This document shows, piece by piece, positions 1 to 8,419 of a stretch of DNA of 64,000 nt. A program made the translations under genes and the position numbers. The stretch is from CAYMGM01 sp964390005. GTDB taxonomy: Bacteria; Pseudomonadota; Alphaproteobacteria; UBA9219. The notes under the pieces are model-generated. The model worked only from the letters and a program-made list of their open reading frames with translations. It was not told the DNA's origin and searched no databases. Each line of letters begins with the position of its first letter. Positions within the stretch are counted from its first letter, which is position 1. Location: positions 248,001-312,000 of the forward strand of contig CAYMGM010000001.1 of assembly GCA_964390005.1 (NCBI GenBank). The letters run 5' to 3'.

Positions 1-338
1 TCGCCAAAGAGAATGGCAACATCGCCCTGAAAGCCGTCTAAAGCTTGCCTGGCGGCGCGAACGGCGTGGCCTGTCCCAAGGGGCTGCTCTTGGATGGCGA
101 CGCTGTGGGGCGCGACAAGCGCGGCGACGGCTTCCATCTGCGGCGCGAGAACGGCAACGACCCGCGCGGCGTTTAAAGAGGTACAAAGATCTAAGACATG
201 GGCCAGCATGGGCTTGCCTGCCACGGGGTGTAACACCTTTGGCAGATCGGATTTCATGCGCGTGCCCTGCCCGGCCGCCAAAATCACGCAAGCCAAGGGG
301 CGATCTGAAGAATTGCAACAGCAGCTGTTTTCTGTCAT
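1..338 (-). CDS. glmU: GlmU bifunctional UDP-GlcNAc pyrophosphorylase / GlcN-1-P acetyltransferase, N-terminal part (cut by window edge)
   Basis: Reading the minus strand from the ATG at 338 gives 112 codons with the nucleotidyltransferase signature CVILAAGQGTRMKSDLPKV at residues 17-35, followed by LHPVAGKPMLAHVL, PLGTGHAV and a closing VAILFGD. These are the GlmU uridyltransferase P-loop-like motif and substrate-binding strands. The enzyme makes UDP-GlcNAc from GlcN-1-P in the cytoplasm for peptidoglycan and lipid A. The C-terminal left-handed beta-helix acetyltransferase half lies outside the window. It is divergent from the HAD phosphatase gene, an arrangement I recall from other alphaproteobacteria. 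The family call is secure; only the N-terminal quarter can be inspected. Confidence 0.93.
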   Translation of the reverse strand, partial: MTENSCCCNSSDRPLACVILAAGQGTRMKSDLPKVLHPVAGKPMLAHVLDLCTSLNAARVVAVLAPQMEAVAALVAPHSVAIQEQPLGTGHAVRAARQALDGFQGDVAILFG

Positions 339-412
339 GACGGGGTTGTGCCACAGATCCTTGGGGCTGTCACCTGATTCACCATTTTATCTTGCAATTT
401 AAAGGAAAGTAC

Positions 413-1084
413 ATGGCGCGTCTGCAAGCCGTTTTATTCGATCTTGACGGAACGTTGTTAGACAGCGCGCCGGATATTTGCCATTCCATCAACCAGATGC
501 TGGCCAACCATGATCGCCGCCCCTTATCGGTTGCCGAGATGACGCCCATGCTGGGCGACGGTGCCATGGCCTTGGTCCAGCGCGCTTTTGAAGCGACGGG
601 CGGGGCGCTGGGCGACGATATTTTTCCATTTGTTCAAGAACATATCCGTCTTTACCGCGCGATTGAACCCGATCCCAATCAAATCTATCCTGGCGGGCGC
701 AGCGTTTTGGAACAGCTAAGCAAGGCGGGCGTTAAACTGGGCGTTTGCACCAATAAACAAGAGGCGGCGAGTAAGCGCGTTCTTTCCGGCCTTGGGCTTC
801 TGGACTTGTTCGACTTTGTCGCGGGCGGCGACACGTTCGAGGTTCATAAACCCCACCCCGGCCATATTGAAGGCGTTTTGCGCCATCTTGAAGTACCGCG
901 GGCGGCGGCTGCTTTTGTCGGCGATGGCCCCAACGATGTCATTGCCAGCGAACGGGCGGGGATTCCCTGCGTCGCCGTTTCTCATGGCTATGGCGACGAT
1001 GTGGATTCGCTGGGGGCGACGCGCGTCATCGAAGGGTTCGATCATTTGATCCCTGCCCTGCGTGAAATGGGATTTTCCTTTTAA
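413..1084 (+). CDS. gph: HAD-family phosphatase, phosphoglycolate phosphatase-like
   Basis: A 223-residue HAD hydrolase. Motif I is FDLDGTLLDS near the N-terminus (nucleophile and acid/base Asp). A CTNK segment fits motif II, a conserved Lys lies near HKPHP, and FVGDGPNDV is motif III/IV. The alpha-helical cap between motifs I and II fits subfamily IA phosphoglycolate phosphatases, which dephosphorylate 2-phosphoglycolate formed in DNA repair and oxygenase side reactions. I chose ATG 413 because AAAGGA lies 6 bases upstream; an in-frame TTG at 392 is less likely. The substrate could be another small phosphate ester, since HAD-IA specificity is hard to read from sequence. Confidence 0.85.
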   Translation: MARLQAVLFDLDGTLLDSAPDICHSINQMLANHDRRPLSVAEMTPMLGDGAMALVQRAFEATGGALGDDIFPFVQEHIRLYRAIEPDPNQIYPGGRSVLEQLSKAGVKLGVCTNKQEAASKRVLSGLGLLDLFDFVAGGDTFEVHKPHPGHIEGVLRHLEVPRAAAAFVGDGPNDVIASERAGIPCVAVSHGYGDDVDSLGATRVIEGFDHLIPALREMGFSF

Positions 1085-1096
1085 CGGGTCCGTTAC
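1081..1096. terminator. Short inverted repeat between convergent stop codons
   Basis: TAACGG-GT-CCGTTA is a perfect 6-bp-arm palindrome that includes the stop codon of the upstream phosphatase. It sits in the 8-bp gap between two convergent genes. The stem is short and has only short A/T stretches on either side, so it is a weak candidate bidirectional terminator. Confidence 0.3.
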
Positions 1097-1578
1097 AAAA
1101 ACATGCCTAACAGAAGCATGCCTTCCTTGTTAAGGGTCGCTTTTTGATCGCTTGTGAGGGCGTTATAAAGCGGCATCAACGCTTCGCGGGTCTTTTTATT
1201 GTTTTGCAGACGTTTTTCGATCATGAGATCGCGGGTCTCAAGAAATTTGGGTAAAGTCGGGGATGTTGTCCCATTTTGTGTTGTCGAATCAGCATAGATT
1301 TTCAGCTCGTTCGAAAGCGAAGCGCTGGTCTCTTTGACTTGAGATTCAAATTTGGCCCACAAAGGCTTTTGAACATCGGTCAGGGCAAGCTGTGACTTTA
1401 ACTTCTGCATGTTGTTTTGCACGACGTCTTCAGCCGTCAAGGGATTAGATGGGGCCACAATTTGTTTTTGGGGCGGCTGCGGCGTCGAATAGTTTTTTTC
1501 GGCGGCGAGACAAGACGCCGTTTGTGCGATAAGCAAAGCAAGCCCAGCGAGTGAAAGCCAAGTTTTGCGGGGGAACAT
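1093..1578 (-). CDS. Secreted Spy/LTxxQ-like periplasmic protein
   Basis: A 161-residue protein beginning MFPRKTWLSLAGLALLIAQTA, a clear Sec signal peptide with probable cleavage after CLAA. The mature part is helical and charged with two LTxxQ-type repeats, LALTDVQKPLW and ALTSDQKATL, as in Spy/CpxP periplasmic chaperone-like proteins. I place the start at ATG 1578, which has a strong GGAGG 7 bases upstream, rather than at an earlier in-frame start overlapping the next gene. It lies just downstream of the methyltransferase gene on the same strand and may share its transcript. Its function is inferred from the repeat motif only; a role in envelope protein quality control is plausible but unproven. 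Confidence 0.65.
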   Translation of the reverse strand: MFPRKTWLSLAGLALLIAQTASCLAAEKNYSTPQPPQKQIVAPSNPLTAEDVVQNNMQKLKSQLALTDVQKPLWAKFESQVKETSASLSNELKIYADSTTQNGTTSPTLPKFLETRDLMIEKRLQNNKKTREALMPLYNALTSDQKATLNKEGMLLLGMFL

Positions 1579-1598
1579 GGTAGCCTCCATAAAAACGA

Positions 1599-2393
1599 TC
1601 ACGTGTCTATTTCATCGAACATAGGGAACGGCGCAAGGCCGCGCAAGATTTTCTCAGCCTCTTTGGTATAAGCGCCGTTTTCCTGATGAAGGATAAAGGG
1701 CGCGGCGGTTTCTTCAAAAACCAGCGCCCCTTTTTTGATTCCTTTTGTCAACCAAAGAAGGATGCGCGACGGCTGAGCGTCTTTGCGCGGTGCAATCAAG
1801 CGAAATTGAACGCGTTGCCACGCGCGCATAGGCTCAAGGCTTTTTCGTATTTCATCCAGCCTGTCCGCGCGGTGGATCAGGGTCAAACAGCCCCCCTCTT
1901 TCAAAAAATAGGCGGCAGCTTGCAACCAGGCCCGAAGCGGCGTCGCCAGGCTTTCAGTATTGGCCGTTTGTTTAATCTTGTTCTGTGAAGCCGGGTGCGT
2001 CTGAAAATGATGAAAAGGTGGGTTGGCCAACACAAAATCGGCTTGGCCTTGCCAATCCGAAAAGGTGCCTTGGTGAATGGCACCGATATCGCCTTGCCTT
2101 GCCGACAAAGACGTGCGGGGCGAAAAAACAGACCGGTTGCGCGCGATATTGGTTTGGCACAGATCGACCAGTTCGGGTTGGATCTCAAGGCCTTCAAGCG
2201 TCAAATCCGCAATGCGGCACGCCAAAGCCAATAAAGCGCCGCCGACACCACAACCGCATTCGATACCGTGCGCGCCCGGGTGCGCTGGGACTGCCGCCGC
2301 TAAAAAAATCGTGTCAAACGCGATCCGATACCCTTTGGCTGGCTGCTGGAGCCAAAGCCGCTTATCCAAAAGGCCGTCGCATGTCGTATCCAT
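1599..2393 (-). CDS. TrmN6-like tRNA1(Val) adenine-37 N6-methyltransferase
   Basis: A 264-residue class I SAM-dependent methyltransferase. The N-terminal LLDKRLWLQQPAKGYRIAFDTIFLA is typical of the YfiC/TrmN6 group. GIECGCGVGGALLALA is motif I (SAM binding), and VLANPPFHH is the NPPF motif IV used by N6-adenine and other amino methyltransferases. The family modifies A37 of tRNA-Val. ATG 2393 is preferred to an upstream TTG because conserved sequence begins there and the upstream extension would run toward the divergent polyprenyl synthase promoter. This gene and a divergent prenyl synthase often sit together in alphaproteobacteria. Confidence 0.8.
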   Translation of the reverse strand: MDTTCDGLLDKRLWLQQPAKGYRIAFDTIFLAAAVPAHPGAHGIECGCGVGGALLALACRIADLTLEGLEIQPELVDLCQTNIARNRSVFSPRTSLSARQGDIGAIHQGTFSDWQGQADFVLANPPFHHFQTHPASQNKIKQTANTESLATPLRAWLQAAAYFLKEGGCLTLIHRADRLDEIRKSLEPMRAWQRVQFRLIAPRKDAQPSRILLWLTKGIKKGALVFEETAAPFILHQENGAYTKEAEKILRGLAPFPMFDEIDT

Positions 2394-2524
2394 CGAAATC
2401 CCTGATCTTTTTAGGTAACCTGTGCCATTGGGGCTTGATTGCCGCGACAAGTCTCGCCATAGTCTTTCAATGGCCGACTATAAGGTCGAAAAGACAATCT
2501 TTCCACCAGCGTTTGTATTGAAAA

Positions 2525-3556
2525 ATGGCTACTGTCGTTCCTCTTTCACCGCGTTCTGCCTTGACGCCTGCGCCCCAACCCGATGCGTTGGAACAATTGG
2601 CGTCGATGCTGGCCGACGACATGGCCGCCGTTAACCAAATGATCATTCAGCGCATGGAAAGCCCCGTAGCGCTGATCCCTCAATTGGCCGGGCACTTGAT
2701 CGCGGCGGGCGGAAAACGGCTGCGCCCGCTGTTGACGTTGGCCACAGCGCGTTTGTGCGGTTATCACGGCCCGCGCGCCAGCAAGTTGGCGACCAGCGTT
2801 GAGTTCATTCATACCGCCACGCTTTTGCATGACGATGTCGTCGATGCCAGCGACCAACGGCGTGGTCTGCCATCGGCCAATGCCGTTTTTGGCAATCAGG
2901 CCAGCGTTCTTGTCGGCGACTTTTTGCTAAGCCGCGCGTTTCTGCTGATGGTCGAAGATGGCTCGATCGACGTTTTGCGCATCTTGTCCCAAGCCTCGGC
3001 CATCATTTCGCAGGGCGAGGTTTTGCAATTGACGACGGCAGGCGATACGTCAACCAGCGAACAAGCCTATCTAGAAGTGGTCCGCGCCAAAACGGCTGAG
3101 CTTTTTGCCGCTGCCGCGCGGATTGGCGCTGTCGTGGCGGGAAGGCCAGCGATTGAAGAAGAAGCCTTACGCACCTATGGCCTTAACCTTGGCATTGCCT
3201 TTCAGATCATCGACGATGTTTTGGATTATGCGGCGGATCAAGAAAAGTTGGGTAAAACGGTTGGCGATGATTTCCGCGATGGAAAGATCACCCTTCCCGT
3301 CATTTTGGCCATTCATCGCGGCAGCGAAGCCGAACGCGCTTTTTGGCACCGGACCCTCGACAATAACGATTTGCGCGAAGGCGATTTGGCGCATGCGATG
3401 GATTTGCTGCGCCGACACCAGACGTTAAATGATTCCGTCGAGCGGGCCCGGCACTATGGCGCGATTGCGCGCGATGCTTTGGGGATCTTTCCGGATCACC
3501 CCATTAAATCCGTTCTTCTCGACATTATCGATTTTACCGTTCAGCGCGAGTTTTAA
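2525..3556 (+). CDS. ispB: Long-chain trans-polyprenyl diphosphate synthase (octa/decaprenyl)
   Basis: A 343-residue all-helical isoprenoid synthase. The first Asp-rich motif is LLHDDVVDASDQRRG with Asp at residues 103, 104 and 107. The second is IIDDVLDYAAD at about 228-238. KRLRPLL near residue 65 binds diphosphate, and GKTVGDDFRDGK follows the second motif. It elongates FPP with IPP to make the side chain of ubiquinone. ATG 2525 is the only ATG fitting the family length. The neighbour on the left is divergent; the gene on the right converges with a 4-bp gap. Exact chain length cannot be read from the sequence, so the ispB symbol is by homology class. Confidence 0.9.
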   Translation: MATVVPLSPRSALTPAPQPDALEQLASMLADDMAAVNQMIIQRMESPVALIPQLAGHLIAAGGKRLRPLLTLATARLCGYHGPRASKLATSVEFIHTATLLHDDVVDASDQRRGLPSANAVFGNQASVLVGDFLLSRAFLLMVEDGSIDVLRILSQASAIISQGEVLQLTTAGDTSTSEQAYLEVVRAKTAELFAAAARIGAVVAGRPAIEEEALRTYGLNLGIAFQIIDDVLDYAADQEKLGKTVGDDFRDGKITLPVILAIHRGSEAERAFWHRTLDNNDLREGDLAHAMDLLRRHQTLNDSVERARHYGAIARDALGIFPDHPIKSVLLDIIDFTVQREF

Positions 3557-3560
3557 AGCC

Positions 3561-5828
3561 TTATGCCGCTTCGTTCTCTTTTGAAAGGACAAGCGGTAAG
3601 TCGATATGAAAGGCGCTTCCCTTCCCTTCTTCCGTTTCAAAAGATAAACGGCCGTTAAACGCTTCAAGGATGGTCTTGGCAAGATAAAGACCAAGGCCGG
3701 ATCCGCCTTGAGCTTTGGCTGTGCTTTCTTCTGCTTGGGCAAACTTTTCAAACACGCGATTTTGAAAACTGACAGGAATGCCGGGGCCGTGATCAATGAC
3801 CGAAAGACGAATAGAATCGTCCTCTTGCTGAATTTTGATCGTAACGGTTTCGCCATCGGGCGAAAACTTGATGGCGTTGGAAAGAATATTGATAAAGGCC
3901 TGCATAAAGCGCGGACCATCAATTTGGCACAAGGCGCGCGTGCAAACGCCATCAATGGCCAGTGCGACTTTATTTGTTTCAGCGAAGTCTTGCTGCGTTT
4001 CGACAATATGGTGGATAAGAGGACATATATTTGTTTCACGTAAGACGTAATACATTTTACCCGAAGCAATTTTTTCAATATCCAAAACATCGTCTAAAAA
4101 GTCGGACAAACGCGCACAATTGTCGTAGGCAAAGTTAACAAGACGGCGCCCTTTGTCATCCAGCCGCGATGATGTCCAGTCTTTGATGTCTGCAAGCGTG
4201 TCTCGTATATTTGTCAGTGGCAAGCGCAGTTGGTTGTTGACGGTTGATGCAAAGGCGTCTTTCAAGCTTTCTTTCTTCTTTCGCATGGTGGCATCGCGCA
4301 AGACGCCCGCAAAAACATGGGAGGTGCCCTGAAGAGTCCGGGTCAACGAAAGATCGACGGGAAAGGTTGTTCCGTCATTTTTGATTCCAATGATTTCATG
4401 CTCAAAGACGCTCAAACCGTTATGGTTGTTGGTTTGCAAATAGTGATAAAGAAGCTTCGCCTCTTGAGGCGGCATGATCTTGTCGATTGTCTTGCCAATA
4501 AGTTTATCAGGCGCATAGCCGAAAAGCTTTGAGCAAGCCGGGTTGATCCTAAGGATTTCGCCAGAGGCGTTGACCGTCAATAACCCATCAAAAGCGCTGT
4601 TGAAAATGACTTCAGCGCTGTTTTCTTCGTCGTGCAGCTTATCAAGCGTGTTTTGCAAAACGCGCGCAAGATCGCCGATTTCGTCGTGGCGCGTCATTGG
4701 AAAATCGGCTTTTTGGCAGCAACTAAGTTTATTGAGAGCAAGCGCCATTTCCTTCAGCGGTTTTGTTAATCTGCGTGAAATCAGGACCGAAACAATTAAA
4801 CAAGCCAGCAAAATGACAGAGAGCAAAGTCAGAATATTTTTCTGAACTTGGACGGTGCTTTTTAAAAGATCTTGTTTTGAGGTTTGGAGGATGACGCCCA
4901 AAAAAGATTTTTTGTTGATAGCATCAGGGAAAAGTTTGACCAGATAGGATATTTTATCGTCTTCAATAAAGGTGTGCTCATGATCATTTGTTTGGATCGC
5001 TTCTTTGATAAAAGGCAAGGTGTCGGCGATCTTGTCAGCCCCAGGCCTACTTAGGCTTGAGATAAACTGGTTTTTGCTTTTTGCGATATAGTCGCCCCGA
5101 TGATTGACAAGATAGATATCTTGCGCCGAGGATATGTTTTGAAACGTTTTTCGGTGCAAAGCTTCATAGTCCGTTGTGATAACAATGAGCCCCGCTAATT
5201 GTTCTGCATCGTAGATCGGGAAAACTGTATAAAAGACGGCTGTATGATTGGGCGATCCTGGCGGCTCTTCATCGGTTATGTCGGAGACAAAGAACGTGTC
5301 TTTTGGCAAGGTCACTGAAGATTGATAGAAAGGCATGTCGCCGTTGTTTTGCAGTGCGGCCTCTTTTGAAGCCTCAAGTTCCTGCCCTTTGCGTGTGACA
5401 CGCACGCGATCGCGGCCCTCTTTCCCAACGCTTATATAGGAAATATCTAAGTAATAAGGCTTTGCCTCCATGATTGAGACGAAAATCGTCTCAAGGCGTT
5501 CCTTCCATTGTAAAAGGGATGAGCCATCTAACGGGTCGATCCCCTTTGCCTTCTCAGAACGAATAAAACCGCGAATGGGCGGCGTGTGAGCGGCAACATA
5601 AGCATCGTTCTTAATCTCGTCATAACTTGCTTCGACACGTTGAGCCATCAGACGTGTTTCAGCCGCAAACCCCAAAAGAGACGTTTTGACAGTCAGGTCC
5701 GTCATCCGCCAATAAGCAAATCCCCCGACAAGGCATAACGCCAAAAGAGGCATAAGACACGTGAGAAGAATGATTTTTGCGCGCAGAGAAAGAAAAACGG
5801 GGCGACGGATGAAAGACAGAAAAGGCAT
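3561..5828 (-). CDS. Membrane dCache-HAMP-PAS histidine-kinase-like protein lacking the phosphoacceptor His
   Basis: A 755-residue inner-membrane sensor. It has a TM helix at about 17-36, a periplasmic Cache-like region to about 330, a second TM (ILTLLSVILLACLIVSVLI), HAMP, and a PAS domain at about 410-520. A HisKA-like helix pair and HATPase_c follow. The ATPase looks intact: N-box NILSNAIKFSPDG, G1 DHGPGIP, G2 GGSGLGLYLAKTI. The H-box, normally SHELRTPL, reads NNQLRLPL, so Asn532 (AAC codon at 4235-4233) replaces the phosphoacceptor His and Gln replaces the following acidic residue. No other His is close by. It may be a pseudokinase, a phosphatase-only partner or a heterodimer subunit. It diverges from the next kinase across a 196-bp AT-rich spacer. 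Confidence 0.85.
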   Translation of the reverse strand: MPFLSFIRRPVFLSLRAKIILLTCLMPLLALCLVGGFAYWRMTDLTVKTSLLGFAAETRLMAQRVEASYDEIKNDAYVAAHTPPIRGFIRSEKAKGIDPLDGSSLLQWKERLETIFVSIMEAKPYYLDISYISVGKEGRDRVRVTRKGQELEASKEAALQNNGDMPFYQSSVTLPKDTFFVSDITDEEPPGSPNHTAVFYTVFPIYDAEQLAGLIVITTDYEALHRKTFQNISSAQDIYLVNHRGDYIAKSKNQFISSLSRPGADKIADTLPFIKEAIQTNDHEHTFIEDDKISYLVKLFPDAINKKSFLGVILQTSKQDLLKSTVQVQKNILTLLSVILLACLIVSVLISRRLTKPLKEMALALNKLSCCQKADFPMTRHDEIGDLARVLQNTLDKLHDEENSAEVIFNSAFDGLLTVNASGEILRINPACSKLFGYAPDKLIGKTIDKIMPPQEAKLLYHYLQTNNHNGLSVFEHEIIGIKNDGTTFPVDLSLTRTLQGTSHVFAGVLRDATMRKKKESLKDAFASTVNNQLRLPLTNIRDTLADIKDWTSSRLDDKGRRLVNFAYDNCARLSDFLDDVLDIEKIASGKMYYVLRETNICPLIHHIVETQQDFAETNKVALAIDGVCTRALCQIDGPRFMQAFINILSNAIKFSPDGETVTIKIQQEDDSIRLSVIDHGPGIPVSFQNRVFEKFAQAEESTAKAQGGSGLGLYLAKTILEAFNGRLSFETEEGKGSAFHIDLPLVLSKENEAA

Positions 5829-6024
5829 TCGGAATCATTCCCGGCATCGACGTTGAAAACGGGAAAATACTAAGTCAGTTCTTATTAAATGATGAGTCGT
5901 AACTGAAATATAACACAACAGTATTCACGATCTATCAGGCTGCATACGCAGATATTGTAATATCGAAATACATTACTTTTATATTGGGGTGTATTATCTA
6001 ATATCCTTTCGAAGGTAACAAAGG
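5829..6024. promoter_or_regulatory. AT-rich divergent promoter region of two sensor kinases
   Basis: This 196-bp spacer separates two divergent kinase genes and is far more AT-rich than its flanks. It contains the palindrome GATATTGTAATATC (5951-5964), overlapping a looser inverted pair GTAAT-N9-ATTAC. Several TATAAT-like hexamers are present. It must hold the promoters for both genes. The palindrome is a candidate operator, but no factor can be named. Confidence 0.4.
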
Positions 6025-7989
6025 ATGCGCCCAATGATTCGTTTTGACAGGGAAATCTTGCCATTTTGGCATTATGTCATGGGAATTTTAGGAATTATCT
6101 TCGTCTTTACAGCCTTAAGTTATTCTTTTTGGGTGCAGAATACCCAAGCGATCAACGCGCGCGATGAAACGTTGAAAATCCAAGACGTCATCAACGAAAT
6201 TCATGTCATATCAAGTAAGCTGAAAAGTGCTGTTTTAGCTCACCATCGTTACATTCTTTTGGGGGATAAGCGGAATAAAGAGGAATATAAAAGCTTCAAA
6301 TCCAATAAGCTCAACGAAGAAAGCACTTCGAGACATATTATTCTGCAACATTCCGTAGAAGATGATTTAAACGAGATCCTGACCCTGACAAAAGACGATC
6401 CCGAGCAAAACGCTCGTGTGAAAGAAATTGTCGCGCGGTTTTCATCGATTTGGTCAGCGCTTGATAATGTGCTGGAGATTTATGAATCCGGTCACTATCA
6501 AGAAGCTATCGATAAACTTAATCTCTATATGATTGATCAAGTGGCGCCAATGCGCGTCTTGATCCGCGATGCTTTGTCGCATGAATCAAACTTGTTAAAA
6601 ATCAAAACAGCGTTACGGGATAAGGAAGCAAACGATCGCACCTTTCTTATCTTTTCGGGGATCAGCTTTTTTTGTCTGCTTGAGATCGTTCTTTATACCT
6701 TATTGCTACGGTTGACGGCCAAAACGCGCAAAGCCGAAAAAGACGCCCTGCTGCGCGCCAGTGAAGCCGAAGCCGCCAATCAAAAGCTGGATCTAGCCAA
6801 TAAAGAGCTTTTTGAGCTCAACAAAATGATCCAAGAAAGCAAAGAAACACAAATCAAAGCGATTATCGATCATGCGCTTGACGGTCAAATCATGATGGAC
6901 GCCGAAGGGGTGGTTATACGTTATAACCGCGCAGCCGAAAGGATGTTTCTTTATGCGCCAAGTGAAATAATTGGGCGTAATATAACAAATATGCTTGTCG
7001 AGCCCTATGCAAGCGAATGCATCGAACATTTTCGCCAGCACAGAAACGCGGGGCTATGCAACGGAACTGACCATCGTCATGAAATTATCGGCAGGCGAAA
7101 GAATGGAACGATTTTTCCGGCCGATCTTTCTATGAGCATGTTCAATCTGGGCGGGCACCTTCACTTTTCATGGTTTCTTCGAGATATTACTGAGCGCAAA
7201 CGTTCAGAAGCTGAGATTTTACGCTATACAAAGGAACTTGAAAAAAGCAACCGGGACCTTGACGATTTTGCTTATATCGCCTCGCATGATTTGAAAGAGC
7301 CTTTGCGTGGATTGGTCAATCATGCACAGTTTTTGTTGGAAGATTATACAGAACAATTGGACGACGACGGGAAACGACGTCTTTCGCGCCTCACTTTTTT
7401 GTCGCAGCGCATGGAGCATCTTGTCAACGATCTTCTTTATTACTCACGCTTGGGGCGGTCGGATCTTGCTATCCAAGAAACGGATATCAATCAAATCGTC
7501 ATCGATATCAGGCAAATGATAGAGCCGTTGCTGAAAGAGAAAAATGCCAAAATAGAAATTGATGTCCCCTTGCCTATGATCACCTGCGACAAGCCCCGAA
7601 TGACCGAAGCGCTGCGCAACTTGATCATCAATGGAATTAAATACAACGACAAACCTGATAAGCGTATCGCCGTCGGGTTTCTATCGCTGGCGAGCGCCCC
7701 TCATGGCGAAGAGCGTGATGTCTTCTATGTTAAAGATAACGGCGTTGGGATTGACCAACAGTATTTTCAGGAAATCTTCAGAATATTCCGGCGCCTGCAA
7801 AAGAACGAAGCTAACGATCAAAGTACGGGGTCTGGGCTCACCTTTGTTAAAAAAATCGTCGAACGTCATAAGGGCCATATTTGGCTTGAGTCAGAATTGG
7901 GTAAAGGAACAACCTTCTTTTTCAACCTAGGTGCTATGGAGGCGCAAAGCGATGGGAGTGAACAAAATGCAACCAATACTTCTCATTGA
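6025..7989 (+). CDS. Membrane PAS sensor histidine kinase, phytochrome-type H-box
   Basis: A 654-residue kinase. TM1 (HYVMGILGIIFVFTALSYSF) and TM2 (FLIFSGISFFCLLEIVLYTLL) enclose a roughly 170-residue helical periplasmic region resembling CHASE3/four-helix sensors. A coiled coil, a PAS domain at about 283-395 and a HisKA domain with the intact H-box YIASHDLKEPLRG (His421) follow. The HATPase has LRNLIINGIKYND, KDNGVGID and STGSGLTFVKK. H-boxes of the form ASHDLKEPLR are typical of kinases that signal to lone Rcp1-type receivers, and such a receiver gene overlaps its 3' end. A second in-frame ATG at 6034 with AAAGG upstream is an alternative start. Confidence 0.9.
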   Translation: MRPMIRFDREILPFWHYVMGILGIIFVFTALSYSFWVQNTQAINARDETLKIQDVINEIHVISSKLKSAVLAHHRYILLGDKRNKEEYKSFKSNKLNEESTSRHIILQHSVEDDLNEILTLTKDDPEQNARVKEIVARFSSIWSALDNVLEIYESGHYQEAIDKLNLYMIDQVAPMRVLIRDALSHESNLLKIKTALRDKEANDRTFLIFSGISFFCLLEIVLYTLLLRLTAKTRKAEKDALLRASEAEAANQKLDLANKELFELNKMIQESKETQIKAIIDHALDGQIMMDAEGVVIRYNRAAERMFLYAPSEIIGRNITNMLVEPYASECIEHFRQHRNAGLCNGTDHRHEIIGRRKNGTIFPADLSMSMFNLGGHLHFSWFLRDITERKRSEAEILRYTKELEKSNRDLDDFAYIASHDLKEPLRGLVNHAQFLLEDYTEQLDDDGKRRLSRLTFLSQRMEHLVNDLLYYSRLGRSDLAIQETDINQIVIDIRQMIEPLLKEKNAKIEIDVPLPMITCDKPRMTEALRNLIINGIKYNDKPDKRIAVGFLSLASAPHGEERDVFYVKDNGVGIDQQYFQEIFRIFRRLQKNEANDQSTGSGLTFVKKIVERHKGHIWLESELGKGTTFFFNLGAMEAQSDGSEQNATNTSH

Positions 7990-8419
7990 AGATAGCGAAG
8001 ACGATTACGAAGCGACGGCGCGCGCGTTTAAAAAAACGAACTTGCGTAACCCCATCGTTTGGTGTTCATCCGGCGAAGAAGGCCTTCATTATTTAAAGCG
8101 TGAAGGTGAATATGCATCGGACCCGTTGGCTAACGATCCTGGGCTTATCTTGCTTGATTTAAATATGCCTGGGATGGATGGAAGGCGTGTTTTACGTAAA
8201 ATTAAAGAAGACGATAAATTAAAATCTATTCCCGTTGTCGTTTTGACAACGTCGTCGGATGAACGCGATATCCGAAATTGCTATACGGATGGCGCAAGCA
8301 CATACATTCAAAAACCAGTGACATTCGAAGGATTAATCGAGGCCATCAAGGGCTTAAAGGAATATTGGTTTGAAATTGCCATTCTTCCGCGGCGGGAGGA
8401 CGTTGATGGGGCACATTAA
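7952..8419 (+). CDS. Rcp1-type single-domain response regulator
   Basis: A 155-residue receiver-only protein: ILLIEDSEDDYEATARAF (acidic pocket), LILLDLNMPGMDG (phosphoacceptor Asp69), VVVLTTSSDERD (conserved Thr/Ser) and YIQKPV (Lys). All key receiver residues are present and there is no output domain. The loop after strand beta-2 (CSSGEEGLHYLKREGEYA) is characteristic of the Rcp1 group that partners phytochrome-like kinases. It overlaps the 3' end of the upstream kinase, which implies co-translation and partnership. ATG 7952 has GGAGG 9 bases upstream; ATG 7967 with GGGAG is equally possible. Confidence 0.88.
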   Translation: MGVNKMQPILLIEDSEDDYEATARAFKKTNLRNPIVWCSSGEEGLHYLKREGEYASDPLANDPGLILLDLNMPGMDGRRVLRKIKEDDKLKSIPVVVLTTSSDERDIRNCYTDGASTYIQKPVTFEGLIEAIKGLKEYWFEIAILPRREDVDGAH

